Source: Bigelowiella natans CCMP2755
Taxonomy: Eukaryota > Cercozoa > Chlorarachniophyceae
Length of the DNA: 64,000 bases
Assembly (NCBI GenBank): GCA_000320545.1
Contig: ADNK01002594.1
Span: 1-64,000, forward strand
Direction: 5' to 3'
Of the stretch, positions 11,841 to 24,386 are shown in pieces (the stretch's first letter is position 1; the number at the start of each line of letters is the position of its first letter). A program made the translations under genes and the position numbers. The notes beneath the pieces are model-generated. The model searched no databases. It was not told the DNA's origin and was given only the letters and a program-made list of their open reading frames with translations.

Positions 11841-12612
11841 CGAGGTGGTTGCCATATCAGAATCCGGCCCGTCGAAGTAGATAGACATTGTGTACACGAA
11901 GCGACGGGTGGTTCGCATCCATTAGTTGCAATTGCATCCAGCCCATGAACTTGTGCCATAAAATGCAGCAGGTTTTCAATTCTTGCCAGGGCCATGTTTG
12001 CACAACATGCTTTGTATGCTACATGCCTCGCGCACGCACATGCAACTCTCTTTTGTCAACCACATCTGTAAGACGGATGTAATTAAGCATGATCAATTAA
12101 ATTTGTTCAATGGTCATCCTTACATCTGTAGCATATATGTCTGGATATATTCATCAAAATAACGTGGCTATAGTCTACTCTAGTACTGGAGTATGTGCAC
12201 CGTTACGCAGAAGCACTGTGTCTGACTATCCATCGATGCATTGGGATCAATGCTTCTAGCTAGCTAGGCGTGTATACATCTCTAGATCTAGAGATCTATA
12301 GACTTCTAGACATGTACACATCACAATAATGAAATCCGCACATTGTTTAGCTACATGTGTGGACCTTCATTGATGTGCATATCATGTGCTGTCCTTAATG
12401 TCCACATGAAATTTGATGAACGGAGCCCTTGCGCAATGCTAGAGTGGGAGATACGTACAGGCAGATAAAGCAATTACTAGAATTGGACGTGCAGAAGATG
12501 CAGCCATGCGCTACTAGTATGTATAATATCAGCTCTCAGAAGTTACACAGCATGTGTAACATTTTGATCAGTCCAACTATATTTACATACGATGGACATT
12601 ATTGAATGCACA
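11841..12612. other. Convergent intergenic palindrome island (cold-shock gene / LRR gene)
   Basis: The gap between two stop codons facing each other. No gene is supported. It contains an 18-bp perfect palindrome ATCTCTAGATCTAGAGAT at 12278-12295, TAGCTAGCTAGG near 12258-12268, ACATGTACAC, and repeated TGCACA/CATG strings. Microsatellites are absent. Composition resembles the islands at 6.9, 22.6, 25.1, 34.5, 44.6 and 48.6 kb. Confidence 0.6.
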
Positions 12613-15465
12613 TCAGTCTGCTGCTCCTTTCATGGTAACTTGAACGTCTGAGATGGCGTGTGTATCGTTGCCCTCTGGATTCCCTGAATTCGTGGCCTTT
12701 GCTTCTGAAGGATCAATAGCATGTTGCTTCCCGTGACTCCGTTTCTGTGGGACCACGGATGTGCCCCCCACCTTAGAATCTACTTGGCTAGTTCCTGAAG
12801 CAACCCTTACATTTGGCGTCGTGCCTGTTGTCTCTAAGGCAGGTGTATTTTGCCGACTAGAAGCAAGGTCGCCTCCTGCTACAACATTTTGGACTCGAGC
12901 GATGCGTCCCAGCGCACCCTTTCGTTGGATGGCAGAAGTCCTGCGGAACATTTTGTTCCCTCCTCTATTAATACTTCCAAGTCGGCCTCGAGGAAGATTG
13001 TGTCCTGGGGCTCCCGAAACGCTCGCCCTGCTACTAGGTGGTACTGCGGCATTATTCGTTGCTAACTTAGGAATTTGGGCTCTTGAATTAGGGAAGGCGC
13101 TTCTAGCTCGAAATGACATACGCGGCTGGGATGCGCCGACGACATTTTCTCTCTGTATTCCATGCCCGCTCGTTGCTGGACTATTATTGTCATTTCTAGA
13201 TCGATGCTGCGTGTTGATTCGCATAATACTCATGATGTTCTTGCTTATCCCTAAAGCCATGTTTGACCTGCTTTGCCTCACCACAGTCTCTGTATGCATT
13301 TTCTTAATGCGTTCCACGTGCCTTTGCACCTCTCCGGCCTCTGCTTTCATCTCCTTTAGCTCAACACCCCTCGCAGCCTTCTTTAGGCTCTTTATCTCAA
13401 GCCTTTTTTCCAGACGGGATCCGTGCCTATTGCAGAGTATGGCCACGACCCAGTCGAGGCACAAGATCGCGCTAAGGACACCTACTAGTGCAGGCCAGTT
13501 GCTGAGATCGTTCTCGAAGAAGAACCAACCTAGCAAGACGGTAAGTAGCACCGAGGTTATGTGTAGCTGCATCTTTGGTAGCCGTATGAGGCGGAGATCC
13601 TCCTCCGCGTCGCTGCCTTTGACGTTTGTGTACATGCCGGTAGCGAAGAGCTGCACCATGACATAATAGTCGCTGATAAACGCAATCAGTCCAAACACTA
13701 GGACAATAGGTATGATTGAGCCGAACACCATCAGCTCGATGAGGGACCCCGCCATCTCAGCGTACTCGACATCGAAGTCAACCGTCCTCTCCATTGCAAC
13801 ACCGCAGCCTGTGAGCACAACATGGCTCACCTGCTTTGCGAATAAGACCGTTCCGGGGCGGCCGAAAGCCCGCAGAGCCCACTTGATAGTGATGAAATCG
13901 CCGAAGACGTGGACGATTCGCCTCGAGCAAAAGCCTTGACGATATACTGGCGTGCAGACGTCCTCCTGGGTGAGAAACGTGCTATAGAAGCTTCCAAAGT
14001 CGATTGTGGATGGAGCCCCAATGGCTTGCTTCAGTGAGTCTAAATTGATCAACCTTTGAATGGTGAACATGCTGCTGTTGAGGCACGCGTCCCACACTGT
14101 GAGATAGTACTGGAAGCAGCCCTGATCCAGAATGAGGAGGATAATCACCGGCAACAACGTGCTGGTGATCTGGTAAATCACGAGCAACCGCGATGACTCC
14201 TCTGCGTACCCCGTCGCTTCTGCAAACGTGCGCCCAGCTTTGGGAATTAAGAAAGCATTCGTGAACACGGAAGCCATTACAACAGCAGTCACCTCGAAAT
14301 TATTTCGAAGTCTAATCCCCAGGGAGTTTTCGGATGGCAAAGCTGCGCTGATTGTGTAGATGATCGAAGGTACGGAGAGTGTCGTGCAGACGCAGATCCA
14401 CAGAGGTACCAAAAGGAACCATGTCAGCTTTGTGCACCAATGCTTTGTCCTGTTCTTTTTCTGCCCGATCATCTTTCCCAGTTGCTTTTCGTCCTTGAGG
14501 TTTCCAACTGCGGGTAGGGGCATGTTGTCGGTTCCAAATTCTGCCTGTGAATATGATGATGGGCTTGCTTCCCTCGGTGTGCTCCTGCTTCCGGAAATGC
14601 CATCTCTTGCATCCTGAGTACTCCTTGGCATGTTTTTCGCAAAACTAATATTTGCGTGCGACAAGTGGTCAAGCCGTCTCTGCTGCCTCGGAGTTCTCGG
14701 TGGGGAATGAGATCTAGACCTAACAGATCCCGTGATATCATGTTCTGCGTTGTCTTCGTGGTGGTGGTTGCGGCGGCCAATTCTTTGCATATCTGGGGAT
14801 GCTGGACTTCGAGGTGGGGTTCCCTGCTGATTTTCCTGTGCTGCTGTTGATGCTACCTTTTTGTTATCCCCTTCATGACCCTCAATCTGCTTGCGGTATG
14901 AGGCTACCATTTCCGTTGCGTAGTGGGAAGGTATACCAGTCGTTTCTACTGCGAGGACTTCATGAGCGATACGCCTCACGTTTCTGTTGTGGAGGGCACG
15001 GCGTTTGGAGTTATCGTGTGTGCGGATCATGCGGAGATGAAAGATAGCGGTGCATCCAATCGCCGAAAGTGCGTAGACAACAAGGCAGCCGATGGCAGCT
15101 TTCTCTGCCTCTTCAGAATCGAGATAGGCCAAAGAAGACTTCGTTAAGTCGTTGATACAGTCGTAGTACTTAGCTCCTTTCTCAAAAATTGGAACAAGGG
15201 AAACCAACGCGACGAAGCAGCAAACTGCAATACACAAGATGGCAATTTGGAAGGCACGGAGAAAGTCTCTGGCATTGTGCGTGAGACCCAGCGCCTTTAT
15301 TTGGATGATATGGCGAATATTGAAACGGCCCAGGAACCACATAAGGACGGCGTTAATGACGAATAGGAAGAACGTGAACAGCGTAATTTCGATGAGCCGG
15401 CGGCCTAAAAGTAACATAGTTTCAGCTCACAATCTCATCAAATGTTGTTAAATATATATTGTTTA

Positions 15466-15511
<46 letters not shown>

Positions 15512-15715
15512 ATATAAGAGGCACCTTCCTGGCCGTCCGAGTATAGTAAGGTGTTATCTCTTGTCGATGCAAGCACCCAAGACGGGATGGAATCTAGGAG
15601 GGAGAAAACAGAGAACCCATTCAAAAGCACGGCCCCGCTGCGACATGAATGAAAAGTCGGAAATAATATAGCGTACCTCTCGAAGCGGTCATCAGGTTAC
15701 CCATCAGTACAGTCC

Positions 15716-15762
<47 letters not shown>

Positions 15763-18066
15763 AAAAAACTAAGCGGAGAAGTAGTACTATTTTCACTTTC
15801 ATCCTGTACCCGGTTGCTGTAGCTCCCTGGGGGAGGTCTGGTATTTTGCAGGAAATGCGGTTATTGTGTAGAATCAGGTTATCAGCCTCTGAGGACTCCA
15901 TCCTCTCAGGCAGCGTCCCTTCGCACATATTATCACCACTACCCGTTAACCATAAAAAATGACCTAATATGTCAGTTTAGAGACTTACCTTGGATGCTGT
16001 TGTCGTGCATGGTGAGAACTCGAAGCGAAGTGAGATTCTGCAGCAGCGTGTCCGCGGTACCTGACAGAGTTGGTGACGAAGGTGTTCTCTTGCTGAAAAA
16101 CCCAATGATTTCTATTTCCGTGCACATTTAACAACGACGGCAGCAACATAGCGCGATGGTGATAGCGACCTGAAATCTTATTTTTGTGCAGTGTGAGAGT
16201 CTCGAGCTTATTCCTCGGAAGAGTTGGGAGGCTTCCACTGATGGAGTGAAAGGTGGAGAGGGGGGGGGGGGGGATAAAATTACATCATCAATTAGCACAA
16301 CGGGGATGAGGAGGACAATTCATGTACCTTATCAGGTTGTTTGCCAGCTGCAGCTCAGATAGCGCAGTAAGATTTTGGAATGCTTCTGGTAAAGTACCCT
16401 GGAAGGTGATATTGGATGGTGACGAATGTTACGTTAATGCTCCTATGGGCAAACAGGGAGGATAAAAAATCCCACAACATGAGGACAACGAGAATATCTC
16501 TTATACCGAGATCTTATTTGAATCAATGGTGAACGCTTGAAGGAACGCGAGCTTCCCAATCCATTTTCCCAATGTCCCTTCGACAGAATTATTTGACATC
16601 TAAGTAGAGATGTAATGGAGGGGGTTAGGGCATGATTAAATGAAAATATAAAGATCCAAATTTAAACAAACACGGCCCCCAAAAGCATTGAGATTGGAGA
16701 AATATAAGCTCACCCGAAGAAATTGTAGGCGAGGATAATTCTTGAGAGCACTAACATCGCCACTCAACTTGTTGTTATCAAGAAGGAGTCCAAGTAAAAC
16801 AGGCTCTGAAACTCCCGGAGTAATCTAGGAATTGTTAAGATCGAATATGAGCGTAAAACTAGATTCAGAGTGTGTTGATTGTGAGTCGATCACAGTGTCC
16901 GCATGTACAAAGCAGGCATGATTATCATCGTGGCTGTCGTTATCTTACTCTTGGTAAGGTCCCAGAGCATGAGTTATTACTGTTTGAGGAGGAGAAATAG
17001 GAAGAATTTTGAGTCGGTGAGGCTTGCAAGCACACATCACACACATGCCTCCATTGCTTCCCCCCCCCACACACATGCACATGTACACGTGCATTCATTC
17101 ATCCTTTCCTACCTTAAAGAGAGGAAACTGATGTTTCTGGAGAGTTGGGGAATCGTGCCGGAGAACCGATTGCTGTGGGCGACCACAAATCCAGTATTCG
17201 CATAATATGAACTTACGGTCCCTGAAAGGCAGTTCTGGTATATGACGACGCTCAAGTCGCTTGAAGTGGTGTTGAACGAGGCTGGCAATGTTCCGCTGAT
17301 ACATAGCGAGTAGAACCACACCATTGTAAATTCGTGTCCAAACAAACAATACAAATCTTTGAGGATTGATTATCTTGCACCTGATTCTGTTCTGGCTGAG
17401 AATCAAAGAACGGATATGCGGTGACCTGACGAAGGACTCCGGGATCGTTCCAGAAATCAAGTTATCTTGCACTAGCACCTCTTGCACTAGAAGAGAGACA
17501 ATTGAAAGTCAGGTGTTACTAAATGATGATGATGATGATGATGATGGTGATTGTTACTAAATCCCAGATTCTAATAATCTATTCCTGCGTGTTATCGTTC
17601 ATGAGCAATGACCGTTACTGCATTCGGGCAGGTAACCGGAGATTCGATTTGAGGATGCAGATATTGCTGGATAACTGCGTAATGTTGATGACGAGATGCT
17701 TGGAGGAGTGCAACTTCCTGCAGGAAGATATCCTATTGGAAAGATAGACAGAGGTTAACACACCCATAATTCCACGAGCGTTTCATTGCTCCTGCTAGCT
17801 ACAGGCAAGGGTGAACGTACCAGATAGTAAGTTGCTGCTGAGGTCGTAATTGAAAGGGATGCTTTCTGGAATATACCCGGAAAGGCTATTCTGATCCAAT
17901 TGAATATTCAATACCGACGAAGTTGCTGTGAACTGTGGAACTGTCCCGCTAATTAGCAGATCAAAAGATTAGGGGCGCACAGATGAATATTTAATCGTAT
18001 AGGATTCAGTGTATGTGTATAATATCCTATTGAGGTACTTATTATCTCTCTCTATCTCTCTCTCTC

Positions 18067-18103
<37 letters not shown>

Positions 18104-19778
18104 ATTATTATTTTTTCTATTTTTTTATTTTTATTTTATTTTTTATTTATTTTTATTCTATGTGGGTGTGTGTGTGTGTACTCTAATGCTTTCTTTCACC
18201 TCAAGCTGCAATTTCGGATGTTTAGTTCCATCAGAGTTGGCATGGTGGCATAGCAGCTCGGGATCGTCCCCTCCAAACTTGAGTTTGCAAGTAATAGAGA
18301 CGTCAGTCTCGTCTGGCAAATGGAGGTTGGAAGCGGTCCTGCATAACGACGGATGAACAAACGAATGTCTTAAAATGAAGTTTTTTAGAGAAATTCCTTA
18401 TTTTAATATCCCTTCCCCCCCCCCCCCTTTTTATTGCGAAGTCCGGAGATACACATCCAAACACGTTCCCACCTGATATCCCTCGGTTGTTTTGCAAGCT
18501 GAGCTGCTGAATCCTTGAAGATGGAGAGAAGTATGGAAGAGACCCGTCGAGATTGTTGTCGTTTAAGGAAAGAATGTTCGTTCCTGCGAGGTCAATTCCG
18601 ATGATTTGGAAATTAAGAGAAGTCTACTTGGAGCAGTGTGCGTTGGTGACTATTTAAATCTCTCTTTTATTCTTCTTCTTTTCTCTTATATACTTTACAA
18701 AATAGTAGTACCGTTTGCAAGGTAAAAAGGGATGCTGCCCGATATTGTGTTGTTTTCGAAGCTAAGCATGGAGGTGAATATATTCATGAGCAAAATGAGG
18801 GATCTTCCATTCAACACTACATTTTAATCGTCAAAAGCAATAGTATATGCAACCTGATACTGAAGGCTTGGAATGACTCCGGGGAAGAAATGTTTGGAAA
18901 GGTGCCTGATAACCTGATGATGCCCCACCCCAATAGGGAATATGAGAACCTCATCCATAGAGTTATAGTAAAGTTGACTTCTGCACCTATTGTGTCTTAT
19001 AGTAAGCCCAAATGGTGGTGATTCCATCAACCATTGCGGAATGGATCCTGTATGGGGAATTTGCTTGGTGAGAAAGTAAAAAGCGGAGTAAGTTTATTGC
19101 TCTTTTACCAGATATTCGATTGCTTGACAACTCCAGGTCAATTAATTCATCAACTTCTGCATTCAATACCTAATACATAAATTATTCTCAACATTAGAAA
19201 AGATAACCGTAAAATCTATCGCTTATATCCGCGTTCCATACCTCGGGCAAAGTGCCGGAGAAGCTGTTGCTTGTGAAACTGACAGCAGCTTGGGAGCCTA
19301 GCGGCGCAAAATAGCCTTCGGGTATCGTTCCACTTAATTTGTTATCTCTTAGACTTATTATAAGGGTGCTATTTCGCCCTGAGGGCACGGGCAGTGTGCC
19401 TGAGATCCGATTTTCCCACATATTATACCTGATCAAGGCCGGCATCTGAAGGGAGAAGAGGCATGCTGGTAGATGCCCTTCAAGTCCCCAGTTTTGAACA
19501 TTCAACTCCTCGACTTGGCAGTGGAAGTTGCAAGCGATGCCCTGCCAAGCAGCAGAGTATTGTCCGCTACAAGGGCACCCAACATCCCAGTTGTTGGTTG
19601 CCGCGGTTGTCCACTGAGGCCCGTTGGTAGAGTTCCACAACTCCATGAGGCAAGGCTTTTCTTGAATACATGAGGTTGAACATAGGGGGGACCAAGGGGT
19701 GGGTGATGGCGTGCTTGGGCTGGAACCCACGACCGCGATGGTAATCATGAACAACAGCGAGCACGGATTTGCCACCAT
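12613..19778 (-). CDS. Leucine-rich-repeat receptor-like protein with C-terminal polytopic membrane domain
   Basis: Exon 1 (19778-19242) starts with a signal-peptide-like segment, then a plant-type LRR cap (WQGIAC) and LRRs of the LSGTIPE type. At least 15 further short exons down to 15810 each carry one or two LRRs, for example LSSNRISG (about 19090-19150), LSLNDNNLDGSLP (18560), LEGTIP (18260), NLISGTIPES (17430) and NRFSGTIP (17160), making more than 20 repeats, mostly split by phase-1 introns. Exon 15918-15810 (phase 2 out) joins exon 15714-15677 (TVLMGNLMTASR), which ends AGAG|GTACGC. This joins in phase to GTGAG|CTGAAACT at 15425, opening the 934-codon terminal exon (first ATG 15417, stop 12613-12615). 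That exon has about ten hydrophobic segments (three near its N-terminus, the rest in the middle), a polar loop of about 150 residues, and a long basic Ser-rich tail. A membrane receptor is inferred. If the 15.4-15.7 kb splice is wrong, this is two adjacent genes. Confidence 0.7.
15471..15509. repeat. (AT)n microsatellite in the intron before the membrane exon
   Basis: About 19 AT units inside the proposed 251-nt intron (15426-15676) that joins the LRR part to the polytopic exon. Confidence 0.9.
15724..15759. repeat. (GA)n microsatellite
   Basis: GA dinucleotide run. On the coding (minus) strand it is a CT tract just upstream of the acceptor of exon 15714-15677, so it serves as an unusually long polypyrimidine tract. 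Confidence 0.85.
18046..18160. repeat. (CT)n(AT)n compound repeat and T-rich tract in an LRR intron
   Basis: CTCTCT, then about 18 TA units (18069-18099), then ATT and TTTTA runs. It lies between the LRR exons near 17.95 and 18.2 kb. Confidence 0.85.
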
Positions 19779-19889
19779 CGTTAATCTGTGTTTTCAGGGG
19801 TCACTTTCTCGTTCCTTCTTCCAAATTTGGACAAGAGGTATAAGGTAAGCTGGATAGGTCAATAACTTCCTGAGCCACCTAGATACAAC

Positions 19890-19924
<35 letters not shown>

Positions 19925-20513
19925 GGAGAACCAATTGCCACCCTCCGTGGCTGAATGAACCTGTAAGTTCTCTAGAGTTGGACAAGAGCCGTTTCGATGT
20001 GGAAAACAAACCGTATATGTTGAACAAATAAAGGCCATCTTCACATCGCGACAACATTTCAGCTGCAAAGGAGGAAAAAAAGACCGGGATCTCCGCGGAA
20101 CAGGAAAAAATGCTATAAACCGCCTGCATTTTTGTGATTTTTAAGCGTCTATTCCGTTCCGAGACAGGAATACCAAAGATTATTACCGGTAGTTCCTTCA
20201 ACTGCTCCCCCCCTCCACGTTTTGATGCGAACGGAGCTCTGAGCAATGTTTGTGCTGCTGCTGATGATCGTCCTATTTGGTGATATGAGTTTAATTTTTA
20301 CTGACTTATCTCTTTCGTTGAGGGGGCGAGGGGCTAGGGGGCACGCGGTCTCTGTCTGAGATGTCTTTGCCATTCAAAGAAATTTCGGAAGTAAACAAGT
20401 TTGAAATAATCTTTTAAAGTAATAGCTTCAATTTTGATTTACGTACGTATTACGCAATGCCAAGGGCTGGAGATAAATGGAGGAGTTCATCATTCAACTA
20501 CATTTTGCAGAGA
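19779..20513. promoter_or_regulatory. Divergent intergenic region (LRR gene / EF-hand gene)
   Basis: The 735 bp between two start codons pointing away from each other, so it must hold both promoters and 5' leaders. It contains a GAGGAGGAA purine run at 19889-19928 and a 10-bp C-run near 20205. I see no clear TATA box and no supported coding exon. Confidence 0.45.
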
Positions 20514-20831
20514 ATGGCCACTTTTCTCGGGCGTCCTCTTGTATCTCCCAGTCTGAGGTTGCTCCAAATAATATTGCAAATATTAAAAATACTTCTGAAA
20601 TGGCAGAATTTTATTGATTCTCAACATCACCATTTTGATTCCCCCCCTTTTAGGAGCAAACGTTAGTTGTCAAAGCTTCTTACATATTCCAAATGTTCGA
20701 TAAGAACGAGGACCAACTTTTCTCTAAGGTGAGGTGAAGACGTCCACACACGCACACACACGGACGCGTGGGCGCATATTATTAAAATAAATGTATACAC
20801 ATACATAATTTTTTTCCTGTTGAATATTTGC

Positions 20832-20868
<37 letters not shown>

Positions 20869-22379
20869 TACGTACTCAGTGAAGGATGGGGAAAATCACA
20901 CAAAAGCTACATTTACTTGCTTAGTCGGAGCTCGAAGCTTTGATTGCTCTAACTACGGATCCAGCGGATCTACCACGGGAAAACACCTACCGGAATTTTT
21001 GCGACTCGTACTTAGATGTCATTTCATCACTCCATGTCTATCTGTCGGCGCATAATGTCAGCATTGGTGAGGTTAATTAATGATTAGGGTTGGTGCTGAT
21101 CTTACGAAAGGCTTGACAATAAAGCAACTTATCGAAGCGTACCGTATTGGCTATGGAGACGTGGAAGCAGACTGGATGCGTCTTTCTCACGACAAGGGTA
21201 GAAGTGATAAAACACTCAAAGAATAACTCGTGAATCAGAATCAGATCGAAGTATTGGTGGATAATAATGTGTCCATGTTTGTGAATGGTAGACGGGTCTA
21301 AGACGTCCAACTATGAGCTCATAGTAGTGGAGGGGGCTCCTTACTACCAAAGTCTTTTGAACGGAATCTATGTGAGAACCAAACTAAAAAGTAGACATCC
21401 CCCAGTATTTGTCAAGGTGATTAAACTGTATGATTGATTACAATGCATCTGAAACTTCGGATCGGTTCTTTACTTTATAGCGTGATCATCACAGAAACAG
21501 CTCCGCACGGTACCTCTATTGGACGGACGAGTACAATGGGGCCTGGCTGCTAGATGACGACATGGATGTAAATATTCACCCTAACCATCTCTACTACTAC
21601 TTGTGTAAACCACAAATACGCTCATGACAAAGATACGACGATGATACAACATGCAATTATCCACTCTTCCTAGCCCTCTAGTTCGAATGGTTTTCTCTCG
21701 TCTCCCGGTGGTGGCATGGCTGGGACATGGGAATTGGCCAACAGAAGGTATTCTAGCTTCAAAGTTCTTCAGCTCCGTAATTCTCGAATCTCTTTCCCCT
21801 ATCATTCAATATGTTTCTGTTTAAAGAGTTGCAAATGATAAACTTGAGTATATTGTCATTGCAGCAAACATTGGATAAAAGAGAAAATGGTGTCTCTTAC
21901 TTGTCTCAAGGAAGGAGAAGAGGCGGCAGTGGCATTCGATAGTGACGGGGCCAGTAGCAATTATGGCCTGGACATTAAAGATCATCTCCCTTCCCATGTC
22001 AATGAAGCTACAAATAAGGTCAATTATTGCTGCTTTCAACCGGTTTTAGCAAGTAATTAACAATCTAATAGCATAGTGTACAATTGATCGACGATTGCTT
22101 ACTCAGGCTGTCCCCTTCGAGATGGTAATTGGGATCGAAGTAGGAACTAATGTTGTCATCATCATCCGAATGCACAAGGCTGCTTTCATCGATGATGGTT
22201 ACGACATTGAAGCTTCCGTGCCTATAGCACGAAATTTAGAAATGATAAGGTCATGTTGTTGAAACTCAAAAATCATGAAGTGGACTCTGGTTAATCTTAT
22301 GTATGTATGTTGTAACAAATATACCAGGCCCGACAGGGTACTCATCGATACACGAATGACTCTTCGAGCTGAAATTTAG
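20514..22379 (+). CDS. EF-hand protein of unknown function
   Basis: A spliced gene with consistent phases: 20514-20540, 20654-20728, 20925-21066, 21111-21197, 21325-21416, 21481-21567, then exons starting near 21672 and 21864-22017, 22108-about 22249, and 22327-22379 (TAG). It starts MATFLGRPL. An EF-hand loop DKNEDQLFSKSE spans exons 2/3, with D1, N3, D5 and E12 present and Q instead of G at position 6. A second helix-rich segment (GLTIKQLIEAYRIGYGD) may be a degenerate EF partner. It is followed by a module with NGIYVRTKL...PPVFVK and LYWTDEYNGAWLLDDDMD, a pattern I know from other protist proteins but cannot name. The C-terminus (VGTNVVIIIRMHKAAF... MTLRAEI) is a hydrophobic/beta-like segment. 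Calcium binding is inferred from the loop; the rest is unknown. The junction into the exon at 21864 is the least certain. Confidence 0.7.
20831..20865. repeat. (GT)n microsatellite in an EF-hand gene intron
   Basis: About 16 GT units in the intron 20729-20924. CACACGCACACAC at 20747-20760 in the same intron is complementary and could pair with it. Confidence 0.85.
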
Positions 22380-23512
22380 AGGCCGGATCTGCATCACGCA
22401 CGTCAAATATTAGCGATACGTAGTAGTAGCCAAAAAATTATTCAAGCAGCAGAGAACTAATCCAATCTCAGCAGGGCTGAGCTACGCATGTCCGATCTCA
22501 GACAAGAAAAAGAAGTCGTTGCTTTATTGATTATGCTTGTCTATACTTGTTGACTATGATGGCCCGTAGTATATGACGCTGCGGCATGCTAGCATATGAA
22601 CACAATAAGCTAAGCTATGCACCTCTAGACCTCTGTTATCTTAGCGCTATAGCCGCTGCCTTGTATAACTACATTTGGATGACTACTCAAAAAATGCGAT
22701 CATTCCATTGCACCCGTCTCACGACACCTCGCTCCAGCTTTTTTCACAAGCTAGTATATACGTATCGTAGGCCGCTGCGTCATGCACAGCTATGTATGTC
22801 ACATGTGTCTACATCTAGACATGTACATGTACATGCATGTCAATTGTGCGCGGATTATTTCATGGTTGGAGGTGATGCAGTTGTTCGGAAGCGGGCGGAG
22901 CTCGTTTATTGCGCGCTGCGCCTAGCACTAGGCATGTCGTCATTTGCGTGTTTGTTACGTACATGAAAAAATGCATCTAATGTCATGACACAACATGCAT
23001 GCATTTGCTATTCTTTGAGTCTGTTTAGAAATATTAAATCAATGAACTTTGTTGCCCATTTCGTGACAGACAAGACATCGCTTTCTTAATTTTTACAAGC
23101 TTCGATTACATAAACTAAAATCAGCTAGCTCAAAAATTTTCTGAGACTTATTTATCTTCATTTAGACGTTCCTTATTTCTACCTACACTGCTGCGCATCT
23201 GCGTTTCCAATTTATCCTGCACCAGCTCCAAGTCTTCACAGCATGAGACATGTGATATGAAGCCAGTGAAACACGAGAATTAGTCGATGCTAAGCATCCC
23301 TAAAGAAGAGAGATACATATTTACCACCATCAGCACATAGGGATTATGAGCATGATCCATCATAATCCACATCGAACTCCACAATGATCATCCCTGATAT
23401 CCCTCGCTTGCTCTCTGCATGATGAGATGAGACCCCAGAATCAGATGTGTTGTTTGTTTAAGCAGTAGGAAGTTGTTTGTAGAATTGCAGGTTCTCATTC
23501 TAACAGTATGCG
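22380..23512. other. Convergent intergenic palindrome island (EF-hand gene / tail-anchored gene A)
   Basis: No supported gene. Palindrome-rich from about 22,560 to 22,990: CATGCTAGCATATG at 22585 (one base off the recurrent 12-mer), TCTAGACATGTACATGTACA near 22815, ACATGCATGTC, and AAGCTAGTATATACGTAT. The part 22,640-22,740 resembles 25,336-25,430 (AGCGCT..., CTACATTTGGATGAC versus CTACATTGGAATGAC, CCCGTCTCA versus TCCGTCTCA). The remainder (23.0-23.5 kb) shows nothing I can interpret. Confidence 0.5.
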
Positions 23513-24223
23513 TCATCGATACCAGAGAATCACAAGGACTAGGAGCAGCAGAAGAAAGGCCAATCCGGCAAGTTGTAACGGAATAGATACTTGAGCAGTC
23601 TGCTCACTTGCTTGTTGAGGTAAGGATGCTGCTATCAAAGATGCTGGTTGTCTCTGGGCGCCACATGGTGTTCCTTCGTCAGCAGAACGTGATATTGCGT
23701 TTAGCATCAAGCCTCTTAACCTCCCTATTACGAGGGTCCTGGAGGAAGTCCTCGCAGTCGAGGCCATTCTCTCGGCTAGAGACGCACAAACAGAGGCAAC
23801 TGGAAGAGTTGAGTCGTACATGATATTTGGTTGGGTACCTGCGTAACAACTCAAATTTAGTAAGAGGGACAAAGAAGTCATATGTTTAAATAAATCATGA
23901 GCATTATTTTAACTTGTATGCCCAGCGAAATCTTAATGAGGAACAAAATTTAACTCAAACTTTTGGCTGAATGAACCTGCGGTACGGAGCCTACTCCTCC
24001 ATCGCGCAAGGCTGCGGCGCCCCCTGTTCCTGTCGCTTTGTGGTGTGCCATCCCCGGAAGCATGTGTATTGTAAGTGTAGAGGGCAAAGGGTTGATCTGA
24101 CGACGATGAAGAGGAGGAGGAGGAGGAGGAGGATGAGAACATGTTGGGGAGAGGCCCGGAGTGCGTGGGCGGAGTGATTTCTGGGAGATGAAATCTTGGA
24201 TCCCGATAGTCCTTTTTAAGCAT
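23513..24223 (-). CDS. Small protein with C-terminal membrane anchor (copy A)
   Basis: Two exons: 24223-23977 (ATG, MLKKDYRDPRF...) and 23838-23513, joined by a phase-1 intron (GCAG|GTTCAT ... CGCAG|GTACCC). About 190 residues. The N-terminal half has a Ser run and an Arg-rich segment (RRSLARWRSRLRTAG). The C-terminus is a single hydrophobic helix followed directly by ILWYR and stop, as in tail-anchored proteins inserted with the N-terminus in the cytosol. No family is recognised. It shares layout with the divergent neighbour: basic segment, phase-1 intron after Ala-Gly, then a C-terminal helix ending LW-x-R. Confidence 0.65.
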
Positions 24224-24386
24224 TGTCAATACTTGATATGAGTTGCATCTGTGAGATACGACTACAAAATTATATTGTCGTATATTTAAATAATAGACCA
24301 ATTTTTTAATATTATCCTTTCCTTTACATATTTCTGGGCTGAGGAATTATCGGCAACAGTCCCTCCCCCTTGCCGTCGTGACTACT
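24224..24386. promoter_or_regulatory. Short bidirectional promoter
   Basis: Only 163 bp separate the two divergent ATGs, so both promoters and 5' leaders must fit here or overlap. The sequence is AT-rich, with TTTAAATAATAG, TATATT and a TTTTTTAATATT stretch. Confidence 0.55.
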
